Under the pieces are notes generated by a model. It was not told the origin of the DNA. It made no database searches and saw nothing but the letters and a program-made list of their open reading frames with translations. This document shows, piece by piece, positions 56,866 through 64,000 of a stretch of DNA of 64,000 bases. Position numbers and translations under genes: made by a program. The first letter of the stretch is position 1. Every line of letters starts with the position of its first letter. Source of the stretch: a bacterium (GTDB lineage: Bacteria > Bacillota > Bacilli > Lactobacillales > Streptococcaceae); assembly GCA_905221095.1 (NCBI GenBank), contig CAJNBV010000002.1, positions 169,060 through 233,059 on the forward strand, in the 5' to 3' direction.

Positions 56866-58149
56866 TTAATCTTTATTTTCGTATGGCAAGATCAAGTTCA
56901 AGATGATTCCTGTCATGGCTGATAGGGCAGTACCTGAAAGGGTAACTGGACCAAGTTTAAGGATAGCCCCTCCAAGTCCAAGGACCAACATAGCACTTGC
57001 GATGATGAGGTTACGCATTTGAGCGAAATCAACACGTTCTTTAATCAAGACCTTCAAACCGTTGCTGGCGATAACTCCATAGAGAAGGATTGACATACCA
57101 CCAAGTACAGCGTTTGGAATTGTTGAAATCAAGGCAGTGAATTTACCAAGGAAGCTAAGGGCAATTGCGATAAAGGCAGCGTTACGGATAACTGAGACAG
57201 AAGCGATACGAGTCATACCGATAACCCCTGTATTTTCTCCATAAGTTGTATTGGCTGGTCCACCAAGGAAGGCAGAAACTGAAGTTGCGATACCGTCACC
57301 AAGAAGAGTACGGTGAAGACCTGGTTCTTTCAAGAATTGACGGCCACAGATTTGACCCAAAACAGTATGGTCACCAATATGTTCAGAAATTGTTACGATA
57401 GCGATTGGTAAGATAGCAATCGTTTCTGGACCAAAGTAAAGATTGTACTCTTTAAAGGCACCACCAGTACTAAATGGCAAGTAGAAACCAGGAATTTCAA
57501 ACCAGTTAGCTTTTAGAACTGGTGTAAAGTCAACTAGCCCAAGAGCTAGAGCGAAGAGGTAACCACCGATAATGGCAAAGAGGAATGGAATGATTCGTAG
57601 GAAGCCTTTTCCTTTTGTATTGATAAAGGCAGCAATCAAGAAAGTAACAACCGCTACAAGAGCATTTTTCCAATTTCCGTCCGCTACAAGCCCAGCGTTA
57701 GTAACAGCTGAACCTGCAAGTCCAAGACCGATAACGATAATCATAGGTCCGATGATGATTGGTGGCAAGAGTTTATCAATCCATTTTGTACCTGCAAAAC
57801 GAACACCAGCAGCAACAAGGACGTAGACCAAACCAGTCAAGATAACCCCTGTTTGAGCAGCGGATACATCCCCACCCATTTCTTTCATAGCCAGTGACAT
57901 AGCTGTGATAAAGGCAAATGAAGAACCTAGATAAACTGGAACTCTAAATCCAGTTGAAATCATGTAGATAAGTGTTCCAACACCTGAAGCAAAAAGGGCA
58001 ACAGATACAGGCATTCCCAAAATCAATGGTACCAAGATGGTCGCACCGAACATGGCGAAAACGTGTTGGAAACTAAGGAGAATTCCTTTTCCAGCTGAAG
58101 GACGTTGGTCAACGTCTAGTAACAAATCAACAGTTGATTCTTGTTTCAT
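56866..58149 (-). CDS. uraA: Uracil permease (NCS2 family)
   Basis: This 427-residue protein (from ATG 58149) has about 14 membrane segments and the NCS2 signatures GFRVPVYLGSSFAFI (about 66-80), AILPIAIVTISEHIGDHTVL (helix 8 with the essential Glu) and GGPANTTYGENTGVIGMT. It takes up uracil with protons. The twelve extra residues of the longer frame lie within the leader terminator region and lack an SD; GTGAGG precedes ATG 58149. A PyrR-type attenuator precedes it, so expression should fall when UMP is high. Confidence 0.93.
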   Translation of the reverse strand: MKQESTVDLLLDVDQRPSAGKGILLSFQHVFAMFGATILVPLILGMPVSVALFASGVGTLIYMISTGFRVPVYLGSSFAFITAMSLAMKEMGGDVSAAQTGVILTGLVYVLVAAGVRFAGTKWIDKLLPPIIIGPMIIVIGLGLAGSAVTNAGLVADGNWKNALVAVVTFLIAAFINTKGKGFLRIIPFLFAIIGGYLFALALGLVDFTPVLKANWFEIPGFYLPFSTGGAFKEYNLYFGPETIAILPIAIVTISEHIGDHTVLGQICGRQFLKEPGLHRTLLGDGIATSVSAFLGGPANTTYGENTGVIGMTRIASVSVIRNAAFIAIALSFLGKFTALISTIPNAVLGGMSILLYGVIASNGLKVLIKERVDFAQMRNLIIASAMLVLGLGGAILKLGPVTLSGTALSAMTGIILNLILPYENKD

Positions 58150-58171
58150 ATAAACCTCACTTTTGGGCATC

Positions 58172-58281
58172 AAAAAAGAGCCCATTATTTTACAGCAATA
58201 GGCCCTCAGAGTAAGACTTCTTTAAAGTCTAAACTTTAAAGAGTTTAAAATATTTCTGCGTCTTCGTCACCTCACGGGATG
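58172..58281 (-). promoter_or_regulatory. PyrR-binding attenuator leader of uraA
   Basis: On the minus strand CATCCCGTGAGGTGACGAAG (ending 58281 to about 58262) matches the PyrR-binding RNA consensus UCCNGNGAGGYU. A terminator follows: AGGGCCTATT pairs with AATGGGCTCT (two G-T) and TTTTTT at 58172-58208. Known logic: UMP-bound PyrR stabilises the anti-antiterminator and transcription stops. Confidence 0.88.
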
Positions 58282-58305
58282 ACATTAAAAACCTTTGCTT
58301 GTGAT

Positions 58306-58334
58306 AGTATAGCAAAAATTACAAACTTTGTAAA
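58306..58334 (-). promoter_or_regulatory. Promoter of uraA
   Basis: On the minus strand TTTACA (58329-58334), a 17-nt spacer and TATACT (58306-58311). Confidence 0.7.
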
Positions 58335-58353
58335 TATTTTTTTACTAAAAAGA

Positions 58354-59067
58354 TTAAAGCGGGCGTTTATTTGGCATGCCAGCTTTACGTGGATATTTAT
58401 TTGGTGTTTCTTTTTTCTTTTCTACCACCGTGATGTAACGCGGATCTCCATTTGGTAGGGCGTAGCTGAGATTGTCTTCGACCTTACTAAAAAGGAGATT
58501 GAGGGCATTCTTAGCTTCTAACAATTCCTCAGGCGCATTACTGGCCTTGAGTGCCAATAGTTTGCCCCCAACTTTAAGGTAAGGGATGGTCAATTCAGAC
58601 AAGACCTGCATACGGGCAACTGCACGAGCTGTTACAAAGTCATATTGAGCACGGAAGTTCTTGTCTTGGGCAAAATCTTCTGCACGTCCATGGTAGAAAT
58701 GAACACCGTCCAAATCCAGCTCCTGAGCCAACAGTTGGAGAAAGTTGATGCGTTTGTTAAGTGAATCAATGATGGTCACATCAAGCTGAGGATAGAGGAT
58801 TTTCATTGGTAGACTAGGAAATCCTGCCCCAGCCCCGATATCAAGAAGTTTGATATTTTCATTGGGAATCAAACCTTGCAGAATAGGCGCAATCGAATCA
58901 TAAAAGTGTTTGAGATAAACTTCTTCTTTATCTGTAATAGCCGTCAAATTAATCTTTTCATTCCACTCGACCAAGAGTTCAAAATAACGTTCAAATTGTT
59001 CTTTTTGCTGGTCCGAAAGTGGAAGATTTTGCTCGGCAAGCAAGTTGTAAAATGTTTCTGGTTTCAT
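58354..59067 (-). CDS. rsmG: 16S rRNA m7G527 methyltransferase RsmG
   Basis: This 237-residue Rossmann methyltransferase has the SAM loop [16 protein letters not shown] (about 69-84) and [10 protein letters not shown]. It modifies G527 of 16S rRNA, and loss can give low-level streptomycin resistance. The longer frame from 59091 adds 8 residues; ATG 59067 has SD AAGGAAA and the family-like [10 protein letters not shown]. Its promoter would lie in the short region shared with the divergent lemA. Confidence 0.95.
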   Translation of the reverse strand: MKPETFYNLLAEQNLPLSDQQKEQFERYFELLVEWNEKINLTAITDKEEVYLKHFYDSIAPILQGLIPNENIKLLDIGAGAGFPSLPMKILYPQLDVTIIDSLNKRINFLQLLAQELDLDGVHFYHGRAEDFAQDKNFRAQYDFVTARAVARMQVLSELTIPYLKVGGKLLALKASNAPEELLEAKNALNLLFSKVEDNLSYALPNGDPRYITVVEKKKETPNKYPRKAGMPNKRPL

Positions 59068-59118
59068 AGTGTTTTCCTTCTTTAGTATCATCTTATTTTA
59101 CCACAATCATTAAAAATT

Positions 59119-59127
59119 TGATATACT
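59119..59127 (+). promoter_or_regulatory. Extended -10 promoter of lemA-htpX
   Basis: TGATATACT, 33 nt before the lemA start. Confidence 0.5.
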
Positions 59128-59160
59128 GGTACTAATCTAAAAGCAGAAAGGACTTATATC

Positions 59161-59721
59161 ATGACTTGGATTATTCTTGGAGTTTTGGCTCTTGTTGTTA
59201 TTTTTGTGATTGTTAACTATAACGGTTTAGTTAAAAATCGTATGCAAACCAAGGAGGCTTGGAGCCAAATTGATGTTCAGTTGAAACGTCGAAATGACCT
59301 CTTGCCAAACTTGATTGAAACTGTAAAAGCTTATGCTAAATATGAAGGTTCTACCCTTGAAAAGGTGGCAGAACTACGTAACCAAGTGGCGGCAGCGACT
59401 TCACCAGCAGAAGCTATGAAAGCTAGTGATGCCCTTACTCGTCAGGTTTCAGGTATTTTTGCAGTTGCAGAAAGCTACCCAGATTTGAAAGCCAGTGCCA
59501 ACTTTGTTAAATTGCAAGAGGAGTTGACCAATACAGAAAATAAAATTTCTTACTCTCGTCAACTCTACAACAGTGTTGTCAGCAACTACAATGTAAAATT
59601 GGAAACTTTCCCAAGCAATATTATCGCTGGAATGTTTGGATTTAAAGCAGCAGATTTCCTTCAAACTCCAGAAGAGGAAAAGGCAGTTCCTAAAGTTGAT
59701 TTTAGCGGTTTAGGTGACTAA
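59161..59721 (+). CDS. lemA: LemA family protein
   Basis: This 186-residue protein has one N-terminal transmembrane helix (about 2-22) and a long helical, probably coiled-coil domain with the LemA pattern [20 protein letters not shown] and [19 protein letters not shown]. It is encoded directly before htpX, a pairing common in streptococci. The role is unknown; a membrane scaffold or adaptor for HtpX is possible. Confidence 0.92.
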   Translation: MTWIILGVLALVVIFVIVNYNGLVKNRMQTKEAWSQIDVQLKRRNDLLPNLIETVKAYAKYEGSTLEKVAELRNQVAAATSPAEAMKASDALTRQVSGIFAVAESYPDLKASANFVKLQEELTNTENKISYSRQLYNSVVSNYNVKLETFPSNIIAGMFGFKAADFLQTPEEEKAVPKVDFSGLGD

Positions 59722-59722
59722 G

Positions 59723-60622
59723 ATGTTGTTTGATCAAATTGCAAGCAATAAACGAAGAACCTGGATTTTGTTGCTGGTATTTTTCCTACTCTTAGCTCTT
59801 GTTGGCTATGCGGTTGGTTACCTCTTTATGAGGTCTGGGTTCGGCGGTTTGGTTATTGCACTGATTATCGGCTTTATTTATGCCTTGTCCATGATTTTTC
59901 AATCAACAGAGATTGTCATGTCTATGAATGGGGCGCGTGAAGTTGATGAGCAAATGGCACCAGACCTTTACCATGTAGTGGAAGATATGGCTATGGTGGC
60001 TCAGATTCCCATGCCCCGTGTTTTCATCATTGATGATCCAGCCTTAAATGCCTTTGCGACAGGTTCTAACCCTCAAAATGCGGCGGTTGCTGCAACTTCA
60101 GGTCTTCTAGCTATCATGAATCGTGAAGAGCTAGAAGCTGTTATGGGCCATGAAGTCAGTCATATTCGTAATTACGATATCCGTATTTCGACTATTGCTG
60201 TTGCCCTTGCCAGTGCCATTACTATGCTTTCTAGTATGGCTGGTCGTATGATGTGGTGGGGTGGCGCAGGTCGCAGACGAAGTGACGATGACCGAGACGG
60301 AAATGGCTTAGAAATCATTATGCTTGTGGTTTCTCTACTAGCTATTGTGCTGGCCCCTCTCGCTGCAACCTTGGTGCAACTAGCTATTTCTCGTCAGAGG
60401 GAATTCCTAGCTGATGCTTCCAGTGTCGAGTTGACGCGCAATCCTCAAGGGATGATTAATGCCCTACGTAAGTTGGACAATAGTGAGCCGATGCATCACC
60501 ATGTCGATGATGCCAGCAGCGCACTTTATATCAATGATCCCAAGAAAGGTGGAGGGTTCCAAAAACTCTTTTATACCCACCCACCTATCTCAGAACGGAT
60601 TGAACGTTTAAAACAGATGTAA
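59723..60622 (+). CDS. htpX: Membrane zinc metalloprotease HtpX
   Basis: This 299-residue M48-family protease has the zinc site [11 protein letters not shown] (HExxH about 130) and the downstream Glu in [17 protein letters not shown]. Four hydrophobic segments anchor it, two N-terminal (about 14-60) and two after the HExxH. It degrades damaged membrane proteins. ATG 59723, one base after the lemA stop, gives the family start [17 protein letters not shown] 59714 lies within lemA. Confidence 0.95.
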   Translation: MLFDQIASNKRRTWILLLVFFLLLALVGYAVGYLFMRSGFGGLVIALIIGFIYALSMIFQSTEIVMSMNGAREVDEQMAPDLYHVVEDMAMVAQIPMPRVFIIDDPALNAFATGSNPQNAAVAATSGLLAIMNREELEAVMGHEVSHIRNYDIRISTIAVALASAITMLSSMAGRMMWWGGAGRRRSDDDRDGNGLEIIMLVVSLLAIVLAPLAATLVQLAISRQREFLADASSVELTRNPQGMINALRKLDNSEPMHHHVDDASSALYINDPKKGGGFQKLFYTHPPISERIERLKQM

Positions 60623-60652
60623 AAAAATCCAGAGACGACCTCTGGATTTTTG
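60621..60652. terminator. Terminator of lemA-htpX, likely bidirectional
   Basis: AAATCCAGAG and CTCTGGATTT flank ACGAC, with A-rich and T-rich flanks. Confidence 0.9.
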
Positions 60653-60665
60653 TTATGTTCAAGAT

Positions 60666-62192
60666 TTATATATCTTGTAGATCAACGACCTCTAAACCGT
60701 GTTCTGTTAAACGATAGATGGTCGTACAGACCTCTTTTAAGAAACGACGGTCATGCGAAACAGTGACGAGACCACCAGGATAAGTGGCAAAGAGTTTTCT
60801 GATTTCTGGTTGAGAAGTGGGAGAAAAGTTTCGTGTGGGTTCATCCAGAAGGAGAAAGTTTGGTTTGCGCAGGACTAAATCCAAAAGCAGGAGTTTACCC
60901 TGTTGCCCGCCAGATAAAGAGCGAATTTGATGCTGCATTTCTGGATAACTGAAATTGAGACTGGCTAGGTGGGATTGGATTTTCTGTAGTTCTTCTTTTT
61001 GTCCAGTTTGGCTGAGATAGGCTATTGGGGATAACTCCAATAGCAGTTTCTTGTGATAATCTTGAGGCATAACACCAAGAGAAATCTCTCTTTTGGCGCT
61101 TAGTAGTTGTTGCAACTTGGCTAACAGAGTTGATTTCCCAACACCATTTGGGCCGATGATACCAATTTTTTCTTGGCCACGGACAGTTAGTTGTAGTTCT
61201 TGAGCCAAAACTCGGTCGCCAATGGACAAATTTTCCTTTTCCAGTTGGATTAATGTTTTAGAAGCTGGTAATGGTTGGATGTCTGAAAAGAAAAGTTGGA
61301 TTTGTTCTTCTTCAAGTGGCTTTTGGGTCATGGACTGAGCTGCCCTTTCGTAGCGTTTTTCTTGTGAGAGGACAGTTTTCATCTTTTTAGCCAATAGGCG
61401 ACCGGCAGTACTGTCTTTGGTAGCTCGAAGTGCAGTTTCTACATTTTGCTTGACTCGCCGATGCTTTTCCATGGTTTTGTCATAGGCTCTCTGCTCGTTG
61501 GTAGCTTGCTGATTTTGTCTGGCAAAATTAGCCTTTCTCTGCTCACTGTAGTGATCATAGTCTAAATGTTCTACTAGCGTTTCAGCTTCTTTCCGGTGCT
61601 TGACCAGTCGCAAGTGGACGATAGTATCTGCCGTTTGAGAAAGAAATTCTTCATCATGGGAAATGAAAATAACAGTTTGTCTAATCTTTTGAATCTGATT
61701 TTTTAGCCAATCAACCGTCTCAAGGTCTAGGTCATTTGAAGGTTCATCTAAAAATAAAATTTCAAAGGGTTTGGCTAACTCATGGATGAGCTGAATTTTC
61801 AAAGATTCGCCGCCCGAAAGGCTCCCAATCTCTTGAGCGCTAGCGAAACGCTCACTATCAAAATGCAATTCCTCAGCCAAACGATAGAGAATACTATAGT
61901 CTAAATCGGCAAGATCTAAGAAGAAGTAGTCGTGTAGAGTTCTCTTTTTCAGGTCCTCGGGGAGTTTTTGAGGAATGTAAGCTAGTGACTGAATATCAGA
62001 CTGGATGTCGCCTTTGATAGTGAAATCAGACAAAGCTTCCCCAATTAAAATTTTAAGTAAGGTTGATTTGCCATTTCCTTCTTCTCCAATAATAGCAACC
62101 TTTTCCCCGTCTTGGATGGTCATGGTTAGGTCAGATACAAGGTCTCGTAAATCTTTGTTTTGTGTGATGGTTAGATGATTGATTTTTATCAT
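60666..62192 (-). CDS. ABC-F protein, Lsa/Vga/Vml-like
   Basis: This 508-residue soluble protein has two ABC domains and no membrane segment. The first domain has GEEGNGKST, LSGGESLKIQL and LFLDEPSNDLD; the second has GPNGVGKST and LSGGQQGKLLLLD. A charged linker (about 215-300) would reach the peptidyl-transferase centre. In domain 2, LLLDEPTRNFSPTSQPEIRK replaces the usual EPTNHLD, a form I know from Lsa/Vga/Vml-type ribosome-protection factors against lincosamides, streptogramin A and pleuromutilins. SD AAAGGG lies 7 nt before ATG 62192. The upstream leader has an attenuator structure. Confidence 0.88.
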   Translation of the reverse strand: MIKINHLTITQNKDLRDLVSDLTMTIQDGEKVAIIGEEGNGKSTLLKILIGEALSDFTIKGDIQSDIQSLAYIPQKLPEDLKKRTLHDYFFLDLADLDYSILYRLAEELHFDSERFASAQEIGSLSGGESLKIQLIHELAKPFEILFLDEPSNDLDLETVDWLKNQIQKIRQTVIFISHDEEFLSQTADTIVHLRLVKHRKEAETLVEHLDYDHYSEQRKANFARQNQQATNEQRAYDKTMEKHRRVKQNVETALRATKDSTAGRLLAKKMKTVLSQEKRYERAAQSMTQKPLEEEQIQLFFSDIQPLPASKTLIQLEKENLSIGDRVLAQELQLTVRGQEKIGIIGPNGVGKSTLLAKLQQLLSAKREISLGVMPQDYHKKLLLELSPIAYLSQTGQKEELQKIQSHLASLNFSYPEMQHQIRSLSGGQQGKLLLLDLVLRKPNFLLLDEPTRNFSPTSQPEIRKLFATYPGGLVTVSHDRRFLKEVCTTIYRLTEHGLEVVDLQDI

Positions 62193-62500
62193 ATGATTGC
62201 CCTTTCTAGAATGTCGATAGTGCATAACAAAAAGCTCTACTTTACCTAGTAGAGCCCAAAGTCACTATCGAAAACTCTATTATCCCCGTTGAAAAGCTCG
62301 TCAAACTAGCTTGGAGCTGCCCAACCCAAGAGGAGCATAGCTTTCTAGTTTTTTGATTTTCAATGAGGACAAGATACTAGAAAATCTAGTATAAAAAGAG
62401 CACACAAAAAGAGACAAAAACAAGATCTACTAAATAAAGGTTCTTTATTTGATAGACTTAGTTGTTCATGTCTCCCATACCTCCGAGTATTAGTACCTTT
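62193..62500 (-). promoter_or_regulatory. Attenuator-type leader of the ABC-F gene
   Basis: The leader of about 300 nt holds, in order on the minus strand: a minimal ORF at 62478-62458; a perfect AT hairpin AAATAAAG/CTTTATTT (62450-62432) 7 nt past its stop; a hairpin ATACTAGA/TCTAGTAT (62392-62374); and an intrinsic terminator CTCTAC/GTAGAG with TTTTTG (62255-62229). The terminator is nested in an outer 8-bp stem CGATAGTG/CACTATCG (62263-62270 with 62215-62222), ending just before the SD. Confidence 0.7.
62458..62478 (-). CDS. Putative leader peptide MGDMNN (or MNN)
   Basis: ATG 62478 reads MGDMNN to TAA 62458-62460. GGAGG at 62484-62480 is one base from this ATG but 10 nt from the inner ATG 62469 (MNN), so the shorter peptide may be the one made. 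Such minimal ORFs sense ribosome stalling in leaders of ABC-F resistance genes. Confidence 0.45.
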   Translation of the reverse strand: MGDMNN

Positions 62501-62529
62501 ATCCTATACCTTTCAGGTAATTTTGTCAA
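62501..62529 (-). promoter_or_regulatory. Promoter of the ABC-F leader transcript
   Basis: On the minus strand TTGACA (62524-62529), a 17-nt spacer and TAGGAT (62501-62506). The remaining gap from 62530 to 62713 shows no gene. Confidence 0.65.
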
Positions 62530-62713
62530 CAGAAAACTGGAAATTTCAAGCTCTAAAATCCGTGTGGTAAGCATGCTTTGTCTTCCATGTGAGCATCTTC
62601 CTTGCTATCATGTATTCTTTCCCATAGTATACTACTAAAAAATATAGCGATAAACATATTAAAAAATTCAATTTTAATTACAAAGTTTGGTGGGCTGATT
62701 TGTAGCCTTTTCA

Positions 62714-62722
62714 TGGTATAAT
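62714..62722 (+). promoter_or_regulatory. Extended -10 promoter of the DUF177-nth operon
   Basis: TGGTATAAT, 28 nt before the start codon. Confidence 0.55.
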
Positions 62723-62750
62723 CAAGAGAGTAAATCTTTATGGAGGAAGT

Positions 62751-63293
62751 ATGAAATTAAATATTCAAGAGATTCGCAAGCAGTCTGAAGGCTTGCATTT
62801 TGAACAAACTTTAGACCTAGCTGCAGACTTGCGTGCACGCAATCAAGAAATTTTAGATGTAAAAGATATCCTTGCTGTTGGGAAAGTACAGTACGAAGAC
62901 CGTATGTATTTCCTAGATTATCAGTTGTCTTATAACATTATTCTTGCTTCAAGTCGCAGTATGGAGCCAGTTGAGTTAGTTGAATCCTATCCAGTAACGG
63001 AAGTTTTCATGGAAGGGGCAACTAATCAGCTAGATCAAGAAGTTTTAGATGATGATTTGGTCTTGCCTATCGAAAATGGAGAACTAGACCTTGCTGAGAG
63101 CGTATCAGACAATATCCTGCTCAATATCCCTATCAAGGTCTTGACGGCTGAAGAAGAGGCTGGTCAAGGATTTGTGTCAGGAAATGACTGGCAAATCATG
63201 ACAGAGGAAGAATACCAAGCTCAACAAGCAGTCAAGAAAGAAGAAAACAGTCCTTTTGCTGGTTTACAAGGATTGTTTGATGGAGACGAGTAG
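62751..63293 (+). CDS. DUF177 (YceD-like) protein
   Basis: This 180-residue acidic protein starts MKLNIQEIRKQSEGLHFEQT, with the N-terminal pattern of DUF177. The C-terminal half is rich in Asp and Glu. YceD homologues are linked to 23S rRNA processing and usually precede rpmF; here nth follows directly and no Cys pair is present. SD TGGAGGAAG precedes ATG 62751. Confidence 0.8.
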   Translation: MKLNIQEIRKQSEGLHFEQTLDLAADLRARNQEILDVKDILAVGKVQYEDRMYFLDYQLSYNIILASSRSMEPVELVESYPVTEVFMEGATNQLDQEVLDDDLVLPIENGELDLAESVSDNILLNIPIKVLTAEEEAGQGFVSGNDWQIMTEEEYQAQQAVKKEENSPFAGLQGLFDGDE

Positions 63294-63923
63294 ATGGTTT
63301 TATCCAAGAAACGTGCCCGTCATGTCATAGAGGAAATTATTGCCCTCTTTCCAGATGCCAAGCCTAGTCTTGATTTTACAAATCATTTTGAACTATTGGT
63401 TGCGGTCATGTTGTCAGCCCAGACGACGGATGCAGCGGTAAATAAGGCCACACCAGGTCTCTTTGCTGCCTTTCCAACGCCCCAAGCCATGTCTGTGGCG
63501 ACAGAGAATGAGATTGCTTCACACATTTCTCGTTTGGGATTGTATCGGAATAAAGCTAAATTCCTTAAAAAATGTGCCCAACAACTATTAGATGATTTTG
63601 ATGGTCAAGTTCCTCAGACACGTGAGGAATTGGAAAGTCTGGCAGGTGTTGGTCGCAAGACAGCCAATGTTGTCATGAGTGTGGGATTTGGGATTCCAGC
63701 CTTTGCGGTTGATACCCATGTGGAGCGTATTTGTAAGCACCACGATATTGTCAAAAAATCAGCGACACCACTTGAGGTGGAAAAGCGGGTCATGGATATC
63801 TTACCACCTGAGAAGTGGTTAGCAGCCCATCAGGCCATGATTTATTTTGGAAGAGCCATTTGTCATCCTAAAAATCCAGAGTGTGACCAGTACCCGCAAT
63901 TATATGATTTTAGCAATTTATAA
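63294..63923 (+). CDS. nth: Endonuclease III family DNA glycosylase
   Basis: This 209-residue protein has the helix-hairpin-helix ESLAGVGRKTANVVMSVGFG (about 113-132) with the catalytic Lys and the later Asp in AVDTHVERI. It removes oxidised pyrimidines and nicks abasic sites. The C-terminal iron-sulphur loop is atypical: only two of the four usual Cys remain (ICHPKNPECDQYPQLYDF), so the cluster is probably absent. ATG 63294 directly abuts the stop of the DUF177 gene. Length is normal. Confidence 0.93.
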   Translation: MVLSKKRARHVIEEIIALFPDAKPSLDFTNHFELLVAVMLSAQTTDAAVNKATPGLFAAFPTPQAMSVATENEIASHISRLGLYRNKAKFLKKCAQQLLDDFDGQVPQTREELESLAGVGRKTANVVMSVGFGIPAFAVDTHVERICKHHDIVKKSATPLEVEKRVMDILPPEKWLAAHQAMIYFGRAICHPKNPECDQYPQLYDFSNL

Positions 63924-63936
63924 GGTAAATTCCCAA

Positions 63937-63971
63937 ACTAAGTTCCACTGCTAATCCAAGTGGAAGTTAGT
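63937..63971 (+). terminator. Hairpin downstream of nth, possible terminator
   Basis: ACTAAGTTCCACT and AGTGGAAGTTAGT form a 13-bp stem with one mismatch and a 9-nt loop. There is no immediate T run, so it could also be an mRNA 3' protecting structure or part of a repeat. Confidence 0.5.
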
Positions 63972-64000
63972 CTGATAAAAATCCTAAAAACCAGTGGAAA

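Overview
The window is a low-GC Firmicute chromosome segment, and the gene set points to a Mitis-group Streptococcus (S. mitis / S. oralis / S. pneumoniae relatives). Pointers are three BOX elements with the standard boxA-boxB-boxC modules, three choline-binding surface proteins, and genes so far described mainly in pneumococci and close relatives (cppA, macP, rocS, pde2, an AliA/AliB-type peptide-binding lipoprotein). Several blocks have the same internal order as I remember from S. pneumoniae (cppA to guaA; atp operon to amino-acid ABC transporter; glmU to glycerophosphodiesterase; rpmE2 to rplS; ylxM-ffh-uraA). As far as I recall, the blocks themselves are not adjacent in that order there, which favours a non-pneumococcal Mitis species.

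Layout. 0-2.1 kb: end of an esterase / ATP-grasp operon. 2.2-5.9 kb: aquaglyceroporin, then cppA, a serine hydrolase and an EamA exporter. 5.9-10.0 kb: BOX element, a NagR-like GntR regulator divergent from guaA, and a U32 protein of the tRNA-hydroxylation family. 10.2-16.7 kb: complete F-type ATPase operon (atpEBFHAGDC) behind a cre-like site, with a BOX inserted between atpG and atpD. 16.7-25.7 kb: lactonase, peptide-binding lipoprotein, AI-2E-type membrane protein, TPR protein, BOX, MgtC-like protein, and a polar amino-acid ABC importer. 25.7-30.2 kb (minus): lysS, a DUF368-ybaK-phosphatase operon and a GH25 protein. 30.3-36.4 kb: glmU, NUDIX hydrolase, macP, mtnN, rocS, a DEDDh exonuclease and a membrane glycerophosphodiesterase, several of them cell-wall and chromosome-segregation functions.

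36.4-44.6 kb is the main accessory envelope locus. A four-gene minus-strand operon (CAP-domain choline-binding protein, second choline-binding protein, TM2 protein, lipoprotein) diverges from an Rgg-type regulator split by a CGTAT duplication and from a choline-binding amidase. A perfect 14-bp inverted repeat lies between the divergent promoters. A RelE/ParE-type toxin-antitoxin pair follows.

44.7-48.2 kb is core: rpmE2, pde2, flavodoxin, chorismate mutase, a two-gene FluC pair, rplS and tRNA-Arg(CCU). Directly 3' of the tRNA, 48.2-52.05 kb is AT-rich accessory DNA. It holds two diverged repeats resembling the 3' end of a tyrosine-recombinase gene, an orphan antitoxin, degenerate small ORFs and a three-gene ABC exporter. 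52.1-64 kb returns to core: a Cof phosphatase, an HD hydrolase, a DUF1934 protein, ylxM-ffh, a PyrR-attenuated uraA, rsmG, lemA-htpX, an ABC-F protein with an elaborate attenuator-like leader and a minimal upstream ORF, a DUF177 protein and nth.

Start codons were moved from the longest reading frame where the Shine-Dalgarno (SD), promoter position or family N-terminus argued for it. No search was run; family names are from sequence recognition.
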